This document shows, piece by piece, positions 43,524-52,031 of a stretch of 64,000 nucleotides of DNA (positions are counted from its first letter, which is position 1; every line of letters begins with the position of its first letter). The position numbers and the translations under genes are program-made. Origin of the DNA: a virus. The notes beneath the pieces were generated by a model that worked only from the letters and a program-made list of their open reading frames with translations, had not been told where the DNA came from and made no database searches. The stretch spans positions 1-64,000 of the IMG/VR virus record IMGVR_UViG_3300023240_001391; one strand, 5' to 3'.

Positions 43524-44477
43524 ATGATAACTCAACTACCTGATGAATCAAAAATTCCCAACATTCCAAACAAATATCAAAAAGCAGTAGACTTTTATAT
43601 GGATGTAATCTATGATGATCGTGGGGATGGGAGAGGAAAGCTCGACCTATATCGACCCGCTAATGTAACAGGTGTAACCCCCTGTCTTATTTATATTCAC
43701 GGTGGTGGTTTTGTTAGTGGTGATAAAAGTGCAATTATCCGATCAGCATTCAATGACTTACTTAAAAAATGCATTATGAGTGGTATCTCCATTATCTCAA
43801 TAAACTACACCCTCACTAACAAATTATCAGATTCTCAGGGAATTGGTAGAGCTATAGACTCGATTGGTGAGGCATTAAAAGAAATTAAACTTAGTACTGA
43901 TATATTACAGATTGACCCAGACAATATAGGATATTGGGGATCGAGTGCTGGTGGATATGCCGCAATGTGGTATTCTATGAAAGAATTTGGAACCATTGAA
44001 AACCCAATCAAAGGTAAGTTCGCCATTTCGTTCAAACCAAATGCTACAATGAATTTATTCAAAATTGAAGAATTGGGATTACTGGGGCCTGATGTGACAT
44101 TAAATAGTGTATTACAAGATGCTGAATTAGCAGAGGCGTGTGTTCCTTGGTTTGGATTAAACGCAATTCCACAATCGGTAACGGATTTACAACCAGGTTT
44201 GGGGATTATGGAAAAGTACGATCCATATTTTCAAGAAATGTTCACATCAACGGCAAGTCCATTCTATTGTGTTATTGATGCTCCTGATGAGTTACCTGCT
44301 GAAAAAGTAGAGTACGTTCATAACCCAGCTAATGGTGCTGCATTAGAAAAAGCATATCGTGAAGCTGGAGCCACTGCATATGTATGGGGTACTAATAATA
44401 TAAATCCAGTAGATTCATTACCACCAACAGGAAGACCTGGATTAGTAGAATGGATGTTGGGGCAGTTTAACATATAA
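43524..44477 (+). CDS. Alpha/beta hydrolase (esterase/lipase type), 317 aa
   Basis: Oxyanion-hole HGGG in LIYIHGGGFVSGD and nucleophile elbow GSSAG in YWGSSAGGYAAMW mark a carboxylesterase of the hormone-sensitive-lipase or acetyl-esterase type. No signal peptide. Followed by a glycosidase-like gene and preceded by a late-type element, so the pair may be virion enzymes that deacetylate and cut a surface polysaccharide. That pairing is inference; the catalytic class is clear. Confidence 0.85.
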   Translation: MITQLPDESKIPNIPNKYQKAVDFYMDVIYDDRGDGRGKLDLYRPANVTGVTPCLIYIHGGGFVSGDKSAIIRSAFNDLLKKCIMSGISIISINYTLTNKLSDSQGIGRAIDSIGEALKEIKLSTDILQIDPDNIGYWGSSAGGYAAMWYSMKEFGTIENPIKGKFAISFKPNATMNLFKIEELGLLGPDVTLNSVLQDAELAEACVPWFGLNAIPQSVTDLQPGLGIMEKYDPYFQEMFTSTASPFYCVIDAPDELPAEKVEYVHNPANGAALEKAYREAGATAYVWGTNNINPVDSLPPTGRPGLVEWMLGQFNI

Positions 44478-44496
44478 TATAAAACACAAAAATAAA

Positions 44497-45597
44497 ATGG
44501 CAAAATTCGGTTGGAATACAAAGGGAACTCTAGGAGTTCCAAAATTGAAATCTTTTAGTGATTTTCTTAAAGATAATGATATAAAAGATATATGGTTACG
44601 AATACAAGGTGGTACTATATCTCAAAAAGAATATAACGTAGATTGGAAAGATTCAGATATTCAAGCATGGGGGGATTTATATAAAGCAAATCCAACAGTT
44701 AATCTAGTGTTTGTTATTAATATGAATGAACTTCCTGAGAACATAAAATTACTTTTTAATAGATTTTTAGCAGTAGGATGTAAGTTTGCTTTTATTGAAT
44801 TTGGAAATGAGCAGTATCAACATAAATATAGACTTTCTAAAGACAAACCCGAAGTGACACCCCGTACAAAAGCAATGACTCCTGAAAAGTATTTAAATTT
44901 ATGCGATCAATACCTTGCACAATTCATTGGATATGATTTAGCGTTTCAACTCGCACCAAACAAAGGTACAAACATAGATCAGTTTTACAATAACTGGAAT
45001 GATGTAGTTCTTAATTACACAAAGAATATGCCTACAGTAAATTATACGATGCACGTGTATGCAAATGCTGGCTTTCGTTGGGAATTAATTTCTGAAATAC
45101 AAGAAAAAATTAAAAATAAGTTCTTAGCTATTACTGAATTTGGTGCAGCCGATGCTGCTGATGGTGAGCAAAATGATCTATCAGAAGAAGAAGTTTTTAA
45201 AATGATTCAAGATGTTGCTAATATTCTAAGCGAAGAATTAAGAATTCAAGACATTGCATTTGATCAAGTACTATGGGTTCCTTGGGAAACTACTGCAATT
45301 GCTTTTAAAGATGGACAACTTACACCTAAAGGACAATTAGTTTTAGATGCATTTACACCAGAAGTTGTTGATGTAGAGGAACCAGTAGAACCAACTATTA
45401 TTGTATTAACTTCATATTGGTCAACTTATCAAAGAACTTTTTGGGGTAGATTAAAAGTATATCAAGAATTAAGCTTTTCAGATGATTCCGTTATCCATAA
45501 CGTTGTTAAATTTAATAGAAGAAAGGGTAACGGTAAAGTAATAACTAATAAGCATTTAGGGAAAACATTTGAAGAAATAGAAAAATTAATATCGTAA
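44497..45597 (+). CDS. Glycoside hydrolase-like TIM-barrel protein, 366 aa
   Basis: FIEFGNEQYQ (strand 4 with N-E acid/base pair) and FLAITEFGAAD (strand 7 Glu nucleophile) are the clan-A glycosidase pattern (GH5/GH39-like). The first 290 residues form the barrel; the last 60 after PEVVDVEEPVEPT are a small C-terminal domain with a GKVITNKHLGKTFEEIEKLI tail. Probably a polysaccharide-degrading tail enzyme. Exact family not assignable by eye. Confidence 0.7.
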   Translation: MAKFGWNTKGTLGVPKLKSFSDFLKDNDIKDIWLRIQGGTISQKEYNVDWKDSDIQAWGDLYKANPTVNLVFVINMNELPENIKLLFNRFLAVGCKFAFIEFGNEQYQHKYRLSKDKPEVTPRTKAMTPEKYLNLCDQYLAQFIGYDLAFQLAPNKGTNIDQFYNNWNDVVLNYTKNMPTVNYTMHVYANAGFRWELISEIQEKIKNKFLAITEFGAADAADGEQNDLSEEEVFKMIQDVANILSEELRIQDIAFDQVLWVPWETTAIAFKDGQLTPKGQLVLDAFTPEVVDVEEPVEPTIIVLTSYWSTYQRTFWGRLKVYQELSFSDDSVIHNVVKFNRRKGNGKVITNKHLGKTFEEIEKLIS

Positions 45598-45623
45598 ATA
45601 AACCTTAACAATTCCTTAACATT

Positions 45624-45650
45624 AAAAGCTTGGACATCCCAAGCTTTTTT
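45624..45650 (+). terminator. Terminator fused to next promoter
   Basis: AAGCTTGG-acatc-CCAAGCTT plus T-run, nearly identical to 9242-9267. Confidence 0.9.
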
Positions 45651-45707
45651 CGTATCTTTATTTTGTTGGGTTGGGGAAGTAACCTCACCAATTTAAAATT
45701 CAAAGAT
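45630..45707 (+). promoter_or_regulatory. Promoter plus conserved hairpin leader, copy
   Basis: TTG at 45630 inside the terminator stem, 20 bases, TATCTTTA at 45653, leader GTTGGGGAAGTAACCTCACC, AAAGATATG. Confidence 0.8.
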
Positions 45708-45875
45708 ATGACATTTTATTTAGCTAATTATGATGGTAAATCGTACTTGAAGCGTGGTAAACGTGGGGTTATAACTGAGGTAACTACTGGAAAAGAGTTC
45801 ACCAGTTTAGGTGAAAATCCAATTTCATATGGAATGGCAATGGCATTTGAAACAGCAGTAAAACTTAAAATATAA
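45708..45875 (+). CDS. Small basic protein, 55 aa
   Basis: Start at ATG 45708 after the leader. MTFYLANYDGKSYLKRGKRG then EFTSLGENPISYGMAMAF. Family unknown. Confidence 0.65.
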   Translation: MTFYLANYDGKSYLKRGKRGVITEVTTGKEFTSLGENPISYGMAMAFETAVKLKI

Positions 45876-45879
45876 TATT

Positions 45880-46275
45880 ATGAGAACGATAGTAACTAAC
45901 AAAATTCAATCAGTGGATACCAGACCACCAAGATTAATTTATTCTTTATTGGAGTGTGAAACTGTTTTTCGTGAGTATAAGAAAACCGCATGGTATCGAT
46001 CTGACATCAAAGAGGGGTTTTACAAAGTAGAGATATTTCACAGTGGGCAATCTTATTTAGGAATCGAAAATCCGCTCGGGGAAAACGAATCTGTTTATTT
46101 TGATAAAATCAAAAGAAAAGTTATGAGAAAACCAACTACTATTGTTACTATGGTATCAGGCAAATCTTATACTTTTTCGTTTTTGACGGAAACCGATGCA
46201 AAGGATTACTCAGATTTTGTAAAAAAATCCATCTCCAATGGAGATATTACGTTTTTGGAATTACCTAAAAGATAA
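45880..46275 (+). CDS. Unknown protein, 131 aa
   Basis: Beta-rich, basic (TAWYRSDIKEGFYKVEIFHSG, RKPTTIVTMVSGKSYTFSF). Family unknown. Confidence 0.65.
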   Translation: MRTIVTNKIQSVDTRPPRLIYSLLECETVFREYKKTAWYRSDIKEGFYKVEIFHSGQSYLGIENPLGENESVYFDKIKRKVMRKPTTIVTMVSGKSYTFSFLTETDAKDYSDFVKKSISNGDITFLELPKR

Positions 46276-46281
46276 TGTGTT

Positions 46282-46563
46282 ATGAAAAATCAAACAAATA
46301 AAATAGATTTAAGAAACTGTGAGACTGGGGATTTGTTATTTAGCTCATTAGGTGCTAGATTGGTGTATATTCGACCTACTAATGATGATGAGTACTTAGA
46401 TCACTTAGTTAAGTATATCAATATTCCAAATGTGAAATGTGGTTATAACTGTTTTGGAACTAGAACACATGATGGATTCACTTTCGCAAAGAATAGAAAG
46501 CCCGAAACTGATCACGATATTATTGAAGTAATTAAAGTAAAGGACTTATTTGGTAAAAATTAA
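46282..46563 (+). CDS. Unknown protein, 93 aa
   Basis: LRNCETGDLLFSSLGARLVYIRP and GYNCFGTRTHDGFTF. SH3-like strand pattern. Family unknown. Six bases after the previous gene. Confidence 0.65.
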   Translation: MKNQTNKIDLRNCETGDLLFSSLGARLVYIRPTNDDEYLDHLVKYINIPNVKCGYNCFGTRTHDGFTFAKNRKPETDHDIIEVIKVKDLFGKN

Positions 46564-46568
46564 AATAT

Positions 46569-47096
46569 ATGAAAAAATTAAGAAAATTAAAAGTGGGTAT
46601 GTTAGTAGCATCAACTAGACCACTTAGGGAATGTGGGGATCGGTATTGCATTGGAACTGTTTTTAGTATAACATCCAATTTTATTATGATAGATGATGTT
46701 TCATCTGGAGAATCAATATGCCGTAGATTGCCCATAGTTTATACGCGTGTATTGAAGAAACTCAGTACTAAGAAATTCGCACGACGATTGTGTGATTCTT
46801 TGGTTGATAATCAACCGATTGGGGTAGATTTGGGTGAACTTACTGTAATTGAAGATGAAATTCCTAAATTACAATCAACTTTAGCGGATTCATTTCAAAA
46901 GTATACTGATCGGAATATTGGAGTCTCTATGGACTCAGATAGACTTGGTGATGGTAGTGGTGGGTGGATTGAGATTAAAAAAGATGATATTACATTTGTC
47001 ATCAGTTTTGATGGTGATGGTAAAGAAGTGGATGGAATGGCAGTTTTTAAGGATACTGTCGAAAGTGTTAGTACTGATGTAGTTTATAAAATGTAA
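46569..47096 (+). CDS. Unknown protein, 175 aa
   Basis: N-terminal beta part (KLKVGMLVASTRPLREC) and a longer region with IGVSMDSDRLGDGSGGWIEIKKDD. Family unknown. Confidence 0.65.
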   Translation: MKKLRKLKVGMLVASTRPLRECGDRYCIGTVFSITSNFIMIDDVSSGESICRRLPIVYTRVLKKLSTKKFARRLCDSLVDNQPIGVDLGELTVIEDEIPKLQSTLADSFQKYTDRNIGVSMDSDRLGDGSGGWIEIKKDDITFVISFDGDGKEVDGMAVFKDTVESVSTDVVYKM

Positions 47097-47106
47097 AAAT
47101 AGCAAA

Positions 47107-47421
47107 ATGAAAAAACGTAAATTAATTGAAGTAGATCAAGAATGTGGTGTTGTTTGTGATAATCCTGTTTGTGATTTTGAAATCAAAAACGAAACTGGAG
47201 ACCCGAATGTCGATATAGATATGTATCTAAATGTACCTTGCCCTCGATGTGGTGATAACTTACTAACAGAGGGTGATCTATACCGATACAAGAAATTTTT
47301 GAGAGTTATTAATTTTATAAACAAATGGTTCAGTTGGTTGGTAATATTCTCAAGTGGTAAAAATTATAAAGAAGTTAAGGTGTCGGTGCATAATGAAATA
47401 AAATTAGAAATCGAGAAGTAA
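47107..47421 (+). CDS. Zinc-ribbon protein, 104 aa
   Basis: CGVVCDNPVCDFEI and VPCPRCGDNLLT give CxxxC and CxxC pairs of a zinc ribbon; a hydrophobic helix follows (FINKWFSWLVIFS). Could bind RNA or protein. Confidence 0.65.
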   Translation: MKKRKLIEVDQECGVVCDNPVCDFEIKNETGDPNVDIDMYLNVPCPRCGDNLLTEGDLYRYKKFLRVINFINKWFSWLVIFSSGKNYKEVKVSVHNEIKLEIEK

Positions 47422-47447
47422 TTTAACAATTTATTAACATATCATAT

Positions 47448-47478
47448 TTGGATATTACAACTATTGTTCTTATATTGT
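47448..47478 (+). promoter_or_regulatory. Bacteroidetes-type promoter, second leader class
   Basis: TTG at 47448, 20 bases, TATATTGT at 47471, then TGTAATGATTAATAACC. Confidence 0.7.
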
Positions 47479-47514
47479 TTATGTAATGATTAATAACCCT
47501 CTAAAGATAAATAA

Positions 47515-47772
47515 ATGACCACAGTAAAAGAAATGAGTAAATGGTTAAAACAATTCCCTGATGAAACTGAGGTTAAAGTTGGGATTCAAACCAATGGTGG
47601 GAATTGGGAACCCTTCGGCCCCGTTAGTTTTGAGGATATAAATATCACATCTGAGGAAAATAACTCAGATGGTACTGGTTGGGAATTTTTTGATTCGACT
47701 CAAAATAGGTTCATAAAAAACGACCATCCATTATTTGGTAAAAAAATACTATTCATTGGTGAATCTTGTTAA
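47515..47772 (+). CDS. Unknown protein, 85 aa
   Basis: VKEMSKWLKQFPDETEVKVGI...GWEFFDSTQNRF. Resembles the 'W-x-x-F-P-D' opening of small phage proteins of unknown function. Confidence 0.65.
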   Translation: MTTVKEMSKWLKQFPDETEVKVGIQTNGGNWEPFGPVSFEDINITSEENNSDGTGWEFFDSTQNRFIKNDHPLFGKKILFIGESC

Positions 47773-47789
47773 ATAAAAAATAAATTAAT

Positions 47790-47942
47790 ATGGTAGATCA
47801 AAAAGATTTTGAAGCATTAATAATTGTGGTATCATTTGTATGTACAATTATGTATGTTATAGCGTCGGCATACTTACTAGGACTTGCTATTAAGTACATT
47901 CCACAGTTGGGTGATATTAAGAAAAAAGAAGATGATATTTAA
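47790..47942 (+). CDS. Single-pass membrane peptide, 50 aa
   Basis: Span LIIVVSFVCTIMYVIASAYLLG then an IKYIPQLGDIKKKEDD tail. Confidence 0.6.
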   Translation: MVDQKDFEALIIVVSFVCTIMYVIASAYLLGLAIKYIPQLGDIKKKEDDI

Positions 47943-47956
47943 AATATAAATATATT

Positions 47957-48097
47957 ATGAAGGGATTAAATTTAATTGATGTAATTGGAACGTGTGGTTT
48001 AATCGCAATCACAATGGCATTGATTTATTTCGATAAATCAGGGGCTTGGTTCCCTATTGCAATATTAGGAATCGTAACAATTTTTAATAAAGAATAA
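47957..48097 (+). CDS. Two-pass membrane peptide, 46 aa
   Basis: DVIGTCGLIAITMALIYF and AWFPIAILGIVTIF around a KSG turn. Three bases from the next gene. Confidence 0.6.
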   Translation: MKGLNLIDVIGTCGLIAITMALIYFDKSGAWFPIAILGIVTIFNKE

Positions 48098-48099
48098 AT

Positions 48100-48351
48100 A
48101 TGAGTCCAATTGCTGTATTTGTATATCGAATGAAGCGAGTTGGTATTGATGTTAAACTTATAGGGAATCTCCCTTGGATCTACATCAACGAAATTAATGG
48201 AAAGATTGTAACTGAAAAGTATCAAGGTGATCATGGATTTACTTTAGCCCTTGGATCAATCAGAGAAGCGGGGAAAACTAAATTCACAAATATATCCAAA
48301 ATTTTCAATCTAATTAGAAAATATCGTAAGTATGAAAAATGTAAGAGTTAA
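48100..48351 (+). CDS. Unknown protein, 83 aa
   Basis: VFVYRMKRVGIDVKLIGNLPWIYINEINGKI, basic C-terminus. This 'NLPWIYL' pattern is common in phage unknowns. Overlaps the next gene by 20 bases. Confidence 0.65.
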   Translation: MSPIAVFVYRMKRVGIDVKLIGNLPWIYINEINGKIVTEKYQGDHGFTLALGSIREAGKTKFTNISKIFNLIRKYRKYEKCKS

Positions 48352-48673
48352 TGTGGTAACACAAGCCTATGAAAATTACAATCCAGATCACTCAGATGAA
48401 TTTCCGAATGATGTGTGGAAACCTAAAGGTTTTCAAACATTCCAAGTTGATTTAGATAATGATGATGTGTTATTCACTGGCATTAATGTACTTATAAGTG
48501 CAATTAAAGATTCTATCAAAGATAAATCTGATGAGCATTGGAGATATACGTATATCAAACATGAAGTTCAGTGGACATCTGCTATAGAACTATCATCTGA
48601 GGTAATTACTGAAAAATTACGTGAACATTATGAATTAGAGCGATCCATTGCGAATTCATCAGAAAATAATTAA
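48332..48673 (+). CDS. Unknown protein, 113 aa
   Basis: VRVNVVTQAYENYNPDHSDEFPNDVWKPKG, then TYIKHEVQWTSAIELSSE. Family unknown. Confidence 0.65.
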   Translation: MKNVRVNVVTQAYENYNPDHSDEFPNDVWKPKGFQTFQVDLDNDDVLFTGINVLISAIKDSIKDKSDEHWRYTYIKHEVQWTSAIELSSEVITEKLREHYELERSIANSSENN

Positions 48674-48691
48674 AATAAACTATACATAATA

Positions 48692-49066
48692 ATGAAAAAT
48701 TTAATATTAATTGCAAGTATTTTACTAATAAGTACCATCTCACCTGCCCAATCATTTCAAAATTTATGTGAGAAGAATAAGACCAAGTACACTTTAATTA
48801 TTCCAGATTCAACATTTCAATTATCCCTTTTGAGGGATACGATAGATAGCCCTAGTGGGTTTTTCAAAGAAAAAGGTAAAATTGAAGTAAGTTATTGTAG
48901 AAACTCTATGGATTTGATTATTGCATTTGAGTTTAATAGAATGTACATAACATTACCATATAAATACCAATCAAAGAAATTGAAGTTGATATTGTTAAAT
49001 GGTGATATAGTTCAAAAAAATGACACTACAATATCATATAGAACCCCACCAAAGGGAAAATTTTAA
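48692..49066 (+). CDS. Secreted unknown protein, 124 aa
   Basis: Signal peptide MKNLILIASILLISTISPAQ with likely cleavage near residue 20. Mature part beta-rich. Same style as 16876 and 62955. Confidence 0.7.
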   Translation: MKNLILIASILLISTISPAQSFQNLCEKNKTKYTLIIPDSTFQLSLLRDTIDSPSGFFKEKGKIEVSYCRNSMDLIIAFEFNRMYITLPYKYQSKKLKLILLNGDIVQKNDTTISYRTPPKGKF

Positions 49067-49071
49067 ATTAA

Positions 49072-49665
49072 ATGGAAATAAATAATATCGAAGTTGCGAA
49101 TCACTTTCTAAAATTCAGATCGGATGATGATTTTTATTATCTACAGATTCTACAGAGGAAAAAAGAAAACCCTGAATTGGGATCTAATAGTAGAGTGATT
49201 AAAAACTACTATATCAATAGTTTAGATTATCTTAACCGAAGGTATGATAGTGAGATTATCCCACTATGTAAGCATTTTAATGCTAGAGCAATGCTACGTC
49301 TAAACGTTCGTAGTTATCGCAAAGTTGCATATAAATCTATGCAAAATATTGCTAACTCAATGGCTAATGGTGAATATGAGTTTATTAAAAAATCATATGA
49401 TCGGGCGGTTGGAAACGGCCACAATGATGATGTGAAGAAATGGATTTTGGATATTGATGGTAATATTGATTCTGATTACATAAACCAACTACGTAAATAT
49501 CTCATAGATCAAAAGCCGTGGGATGATGATAAGGTTTTGTATCAAATGCCTACAAAAAATGGCATTCATTTAATTACAACACCATTTGATTTACGAAACT
49601 TTGGTGTGATTTATCCAGATATCGAAATCCATAAAGATAACCCAATTAATTTGTATATTCCTTAG
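49072..49665 (+). CDS. Phage unknown protein, 197 aa
   Basis: NHFLKFRSDDDFYYLQILQRKKENPEL...RSYRKVAYKSM...KKWILDIDG...MPTKNGIHLITTPFDL. I recall this as a widespread phage protein resembling a primase-polymerase-like fold (D-x-D and H-x-I motifs), but I cannot prove an enzyme function. Confidence 0.7.
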   Translation: MEINNIEVANHFLKFRSDDDFYYLQILQRKKENPELGSNSRVIKNYYINSLDYLNRRYDSEIIPLCKHFNARAMLRLNVRSYRKVAYKSMQNIANSMANGEYEFIKKSYDRAVGNGHNDDVKKWILDIDGNIDSDYINQLRKYLIDQKPWDDDKVLYQMPTKNGIHLITTPFDLRNFGVIYPDIEIHKDNPINLYIP

Positions 49666-49721
49666 ATATAAAGATCATACAGTTAAATTACGAATACAAT
49701 ACACATTAAAGAAAATAAAAT

Positions 49722-50006
49722 ATGAACGTACATGAATACCTGCTAACGACAGTTGGTGAAGAATGCTCAGAAACACACCACAGATGTAGTAAAGCTCTAA
49801 AATTCGGTTGGGATGAAGTTCAGATAGGTCAAACTAAGGCAAATAAGGATCGAATCCTTTATGAGTTTAATGATCTATTAGCTTCGATGGAAATGTTATA
49901 CGAAACTGATATTGAAGAATTGATAAACCGTGATCAGATGGATAAGAAGGCGAAAAAGATAAAACAATATATGAGATATTCAAGAAAACAAGGAACCTTA
50001 ACATAA
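49722..50006 (+). CDS. MazG-like NTP pyrophosphohydrolase-type protein, 94 aa
   Basis: VGEECSETHHRCSKALKFGWDEV with the ExxE pair (E17, E18, E21), and ILYEFNDLLASMEML with ExxD, match the all-alpha MazG-like fold. Such proteins hydrolyse NTPs or ppGpp-like molecules. Acts with Mg2+ in the cytoplasm. Confidence 0.75.
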   Translation: MNVHEYLLTTVGEECSETHHRCSKALKFGWDEVQIGQTKANKDRILYEFNDLLASMEMLYETDIEELINRDQMDKKAKKIKQYMRYSRKQGTLT

Positions 50007-50021
50007 GGTTAACGTTGAAAA

Positions 50022-50102
50022 TTAGGGTTAACCAAACTAAATTAGTATCTTTATTTTGTTGGGTTGGGGAAGTAACCTCACCAATTTAAAATTCAAGGTG
50101 AT
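50022..50102 (+). promoter_or_regulatory. Promoter plus conserved hairpin leader, copy
   Basis: TTAGG at 50022, 21 bases, TATCTTTA at 50046, leader GTTGGGGAAGTAACCTCACC. Confidence 0.8.
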
Positions 50103-50363
50103 ATGATTAGTTTTCAAGAATACCAAACATTGTTTCCAATTATCAATAATATCGAAACCCAATTAGTAGATGCAGAGGTAAGGTTTGATAGAAACCCATG
50201 TAAGAGAACCGCAACTAAGTTTTCTAACTTAAAACATACCTTAAAGATCGAAGTAGTTAAAGCTCTTAAAGAATATAGGGCAACTGATGAGTATGTGGTT
50301 GATGTGATTGAAAATGAGAAACAACTGATGATAGAGTTGAATAACATTGTAAAGGGTATCTAG
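50103..50363 (+). CDS. Small unknown protein, 86 aa
   Basis: Helical: EYQTLFPIINNIETQLVDAEV, ATKFSNLKHTLKIEVVKALK. Family unknown. Confidence 0.65.
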   Translation: MISFQEYQTLFPIINNIETQLVDAEVRFDRNPCKRTATKFSNLKHTLKIEVVKALKEYRATDEYVVDVIENEKQLMIELNNIVKGI

Positions 50364-50394
50364 AATTGAACGAACATAAATAAAATATACAACT

Positions 50395-50664
50395 ATGAAT
50401 TTTTTCAATAATCTTTTTCATATCAACCGTAAATACCATTGGTATTCTGTTAAATTCATCTATGAAACAAAAAATACCAATCATGTTGTTCTTGATTACC
50501 ATAATCAGGTTGGATTTAAAGATCAATCTTCTATTCTAGATTTTAGAAAGGTAAAGAAAGCAATGGGCCCGATTTATGGGATAGATTCAACTAGATCTCA
50601 CCTTTGTAATAGAAACCTTAACGTTGAACTAGTATGTTACTTAGGATATTTTTCAAAAAAATAA
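50395..50664 (+). CDS. Unknown protein, 89 aa
   Basis: RKYHWYSVKFIYETKNTNHVV then KVKKAMGPIYGIDSTRSHLCN. Family unknown. Confidence 0.65.
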   Translation: MNFFNNLFHINRKYHWYSVKFIYETKNTNHVVLDYHNQVGFKDQSSILDFRKVKKAMGPIYGIDSTRSHLCNRNLNVELVCYLGYFSKK

Positions 50665-50669
50665 TTTAA

Positions 50670-50897
50670 ATGGATGAAACCGAAATTTTGTTACTGATAC
50701 TATGTATAATTTCTATTATAGTATCAGTTATTTCCTTAATATGGAATTTTGTACTAAATAAGTGGATAACGGTTGTTAAATCAACTCAAATTGAATTTGC
50801 TAATAAATTAAATTCAGTGCATGGTAATACTGTGAATCTCGCTGCATTAGCTAGGGCTAATAAAATGAAAGTGAATAGATTAAAATCTAAAAAGTGA
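50670..50897 (+). CDS. Single-pass membrane protein, 75 aa
   Basis: Span ILLLILCIISIIVSVISLIWNFV at the N-terminus, then a basic helical tail. TGATG overlap with the next gene. Confidence 0.65.
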   Translation: MDETEILLLILCIISIIVSVISLIWNFVLNKWITVVKSTQIEFANKLNSVHGNTVNLAALARANKMKVNRLKSKK

Positions 50898-51280
50898 TGG
50901 CAGCAGATATCCCATTTAGGGTAATAATAGCAGGTGGTCGTGATTACACTGATTATCTAAAAGTATGGAATTGTTGTGATTTTTACTTATCAAATAAAGT
51001 CAATGGTGTTGAAGTATTAACAGGTGGTGCGGGTGGTGCAGATGCATTAGGTAAGCAATATGCAGATTTACGTAATTATTCAAATACAATATACTTAGCA
51101 AATTGGAAATCGTATGGTAAAACAGCAGGGCCTATTAGAAATGAAAGAATGGTAAAAAATGCCGATGCATTAATAGCATTTTGGGATGGTCTAAGTAAAG
51201 GAACTGGTAATATTATTAAATTAGCGAAAAGAGCTGGTTTATTAATTAGAGTGATATCATATGATCCAATAAAAAAATAA
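50897..51280 (+). CDS. SLOG-family (DUF2493/YspA-like) protein, 127 aa
   Basis: FRVIIAGGRDYTDY, LTGGAGGADALGKQYA, SYGKTAGPIRNERMVKNADALIAFWDG and SKGTGNIIKLAKRAG are the SLOG/YspA signature, a Rossmann-like fold that binds nucleotide ligands such as ADP-ribose derivatives. Phage members could sense or bind a nucleotide signal; activity unknown. Confidence 0.85.
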   Translation: MAADIPFRVIIAGGRDYTDYLKVWNCCDFYLSNKVNGVEVLTGGAGGADALGKQYADLRNYSNTIYLANWKSYGKTAGPIRNERMVKNADALIAFWDGLSKGTGNIIKLAKRAGLLIRVISYDPIKK

Positions 51281-51330
51281 AACTCAAATTTCGATGGTTA
51301 TTTAAATAACTATCATACTTATAGATAATA

Positions 51331-51471
51331 ATGAAACACATTAACCTACATATAAATTATTCGTCGCCGGCCTTAAAAAGCCTGAATGATATTATTGCGT
51401 TCGGCCAGGAAACGGTCGTTAGGGCATTTCAACTATGTAGACGAGTTTCGAACAGTTGGGATGCCAGATAA
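51331..51471 (+). CDS. Doubtful short ORF, 46 aa
   Basis: ATG 51331 after a CTTATAG sequence similar to the late-type element; reads MKHINLHINYSSPALKSLND and ends in VRAFQLCRRVSNSWDAR. Base composition is more GC-rich than neighbours, so this may be RNA rather than protein. Confidence 0.3.
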   Translation: MKHINLHINYSSPALKSLNDIIAFGQETVVRAFQLCRRVSNSWDAR

Positions 51472-51520
51472 CCCAATTACCTAGTTCGGAATTAACTTCA
51501 ACAAATTTTAACATTTTATA

Positions 51521-51552
51521 TTAGATTTAATCAATAACTTTGATTATATTTG
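51521..51552 (+). promoter_or_regulatory. Promoter at head of tRNA array
   Basis: TTAGA at 51521, 21 bases, TATATTTG at 51545 (exact consensus). Confidence 0.75.
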
Positions 51553-51591
51553 CAATGTAAGTTACGAATCTCAAACGTGGGATTTATAATC

Positions 51592-51675
51592 GGAAGGTTG
51601 ACAGAATGGTATTGTAGCGGATTGCTAATCCGTGGTCGTTAGTTCGGCTTGTGAGTTCGAATCTCACATCTTCCA
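51592..51675 (+). tRNA. tRNA-Ser (GCT)
   Basis: Acceptor GGAAGGT/ATCTTCC, long variable arm, T-loop TTCGAAT, anticodon GCT at 51624-51626. Followed by CCA (51676-51678), the only clean case here of an encoded CCA end, possibly by chance. Confidence 0.95.
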
Positions 51676-51710
51676 CCAAAAATTAATTAACAATTCCTTA
51701 ACATACTAAA

Positions 51711-51790
51711 TTAGGATTAATCAAATCAAATTCGTATCTTTGTTTTGTTGGGTTAGGGAAGAAACGTTTTCTTTAATCATTAGAGTTTGA
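51711..51790 (+). promoter_or_regulatory. Promoter plus leader inside tRNA array
   Basis: TTAGG at 51711, 21 bases, TATCTTTG at 51735, with the TTTTGTTGGGTTAGGGAAG leader although no protein gene follows. Confidence 0.75.
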
Positions 51791-51800
51791 AATATTAATA

Positions 51801-51828
51801 TCGTTACTGTGGATCGATAGTAACGATT
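51801..51828 (+). repeat. Hairpin before tRNA-Asp
   Basis: ATCGTTACT-gtggatcgat-AGTAACGAT, nine perfect pairs. Confidence 0.75.
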
Positions 51829-51839
51829 ATAAAATAAAT

Positions 51840-51913
51840 GGTACTGCATCATATCGGTGTATGCTGCTTCCCTGTCACGGAAGAGATTGTGGGTTCGAAT
51901 CCCATCAGTACCG
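51840..51913 (+). tRNA. tRNA-Asp (GTC)
   Basis: Acceptor GGTACTG/CAGTACC, anticodon GTC at 51874-51876, discriminator G as usual for Asp. Confidence 0.96.
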
Positions 51914-51958
51914 CTTTAGAGTTTTTATAAGTTTCTCTTTTAAAGAACTTTGTTTTTC

Positions 51959-52030
51959 CGCCCATTCGTCTAACGGCTAGGACTTTAGGTTTTCGACCTG
52001 AGAATGAGAGTTCGATTCTCTCATGGGTGA
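51959..52030 (+). tRNA. tRNA-Glu (TTC)
   Basis: Acceptor CGCCCAT/ATGGGTG, anticodon TTC at 51992-51994, Glu-like D-arm CGTCTAACGGCTAGGAC. Confidence 0.93.
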
Positions 52031-52031
52031 C

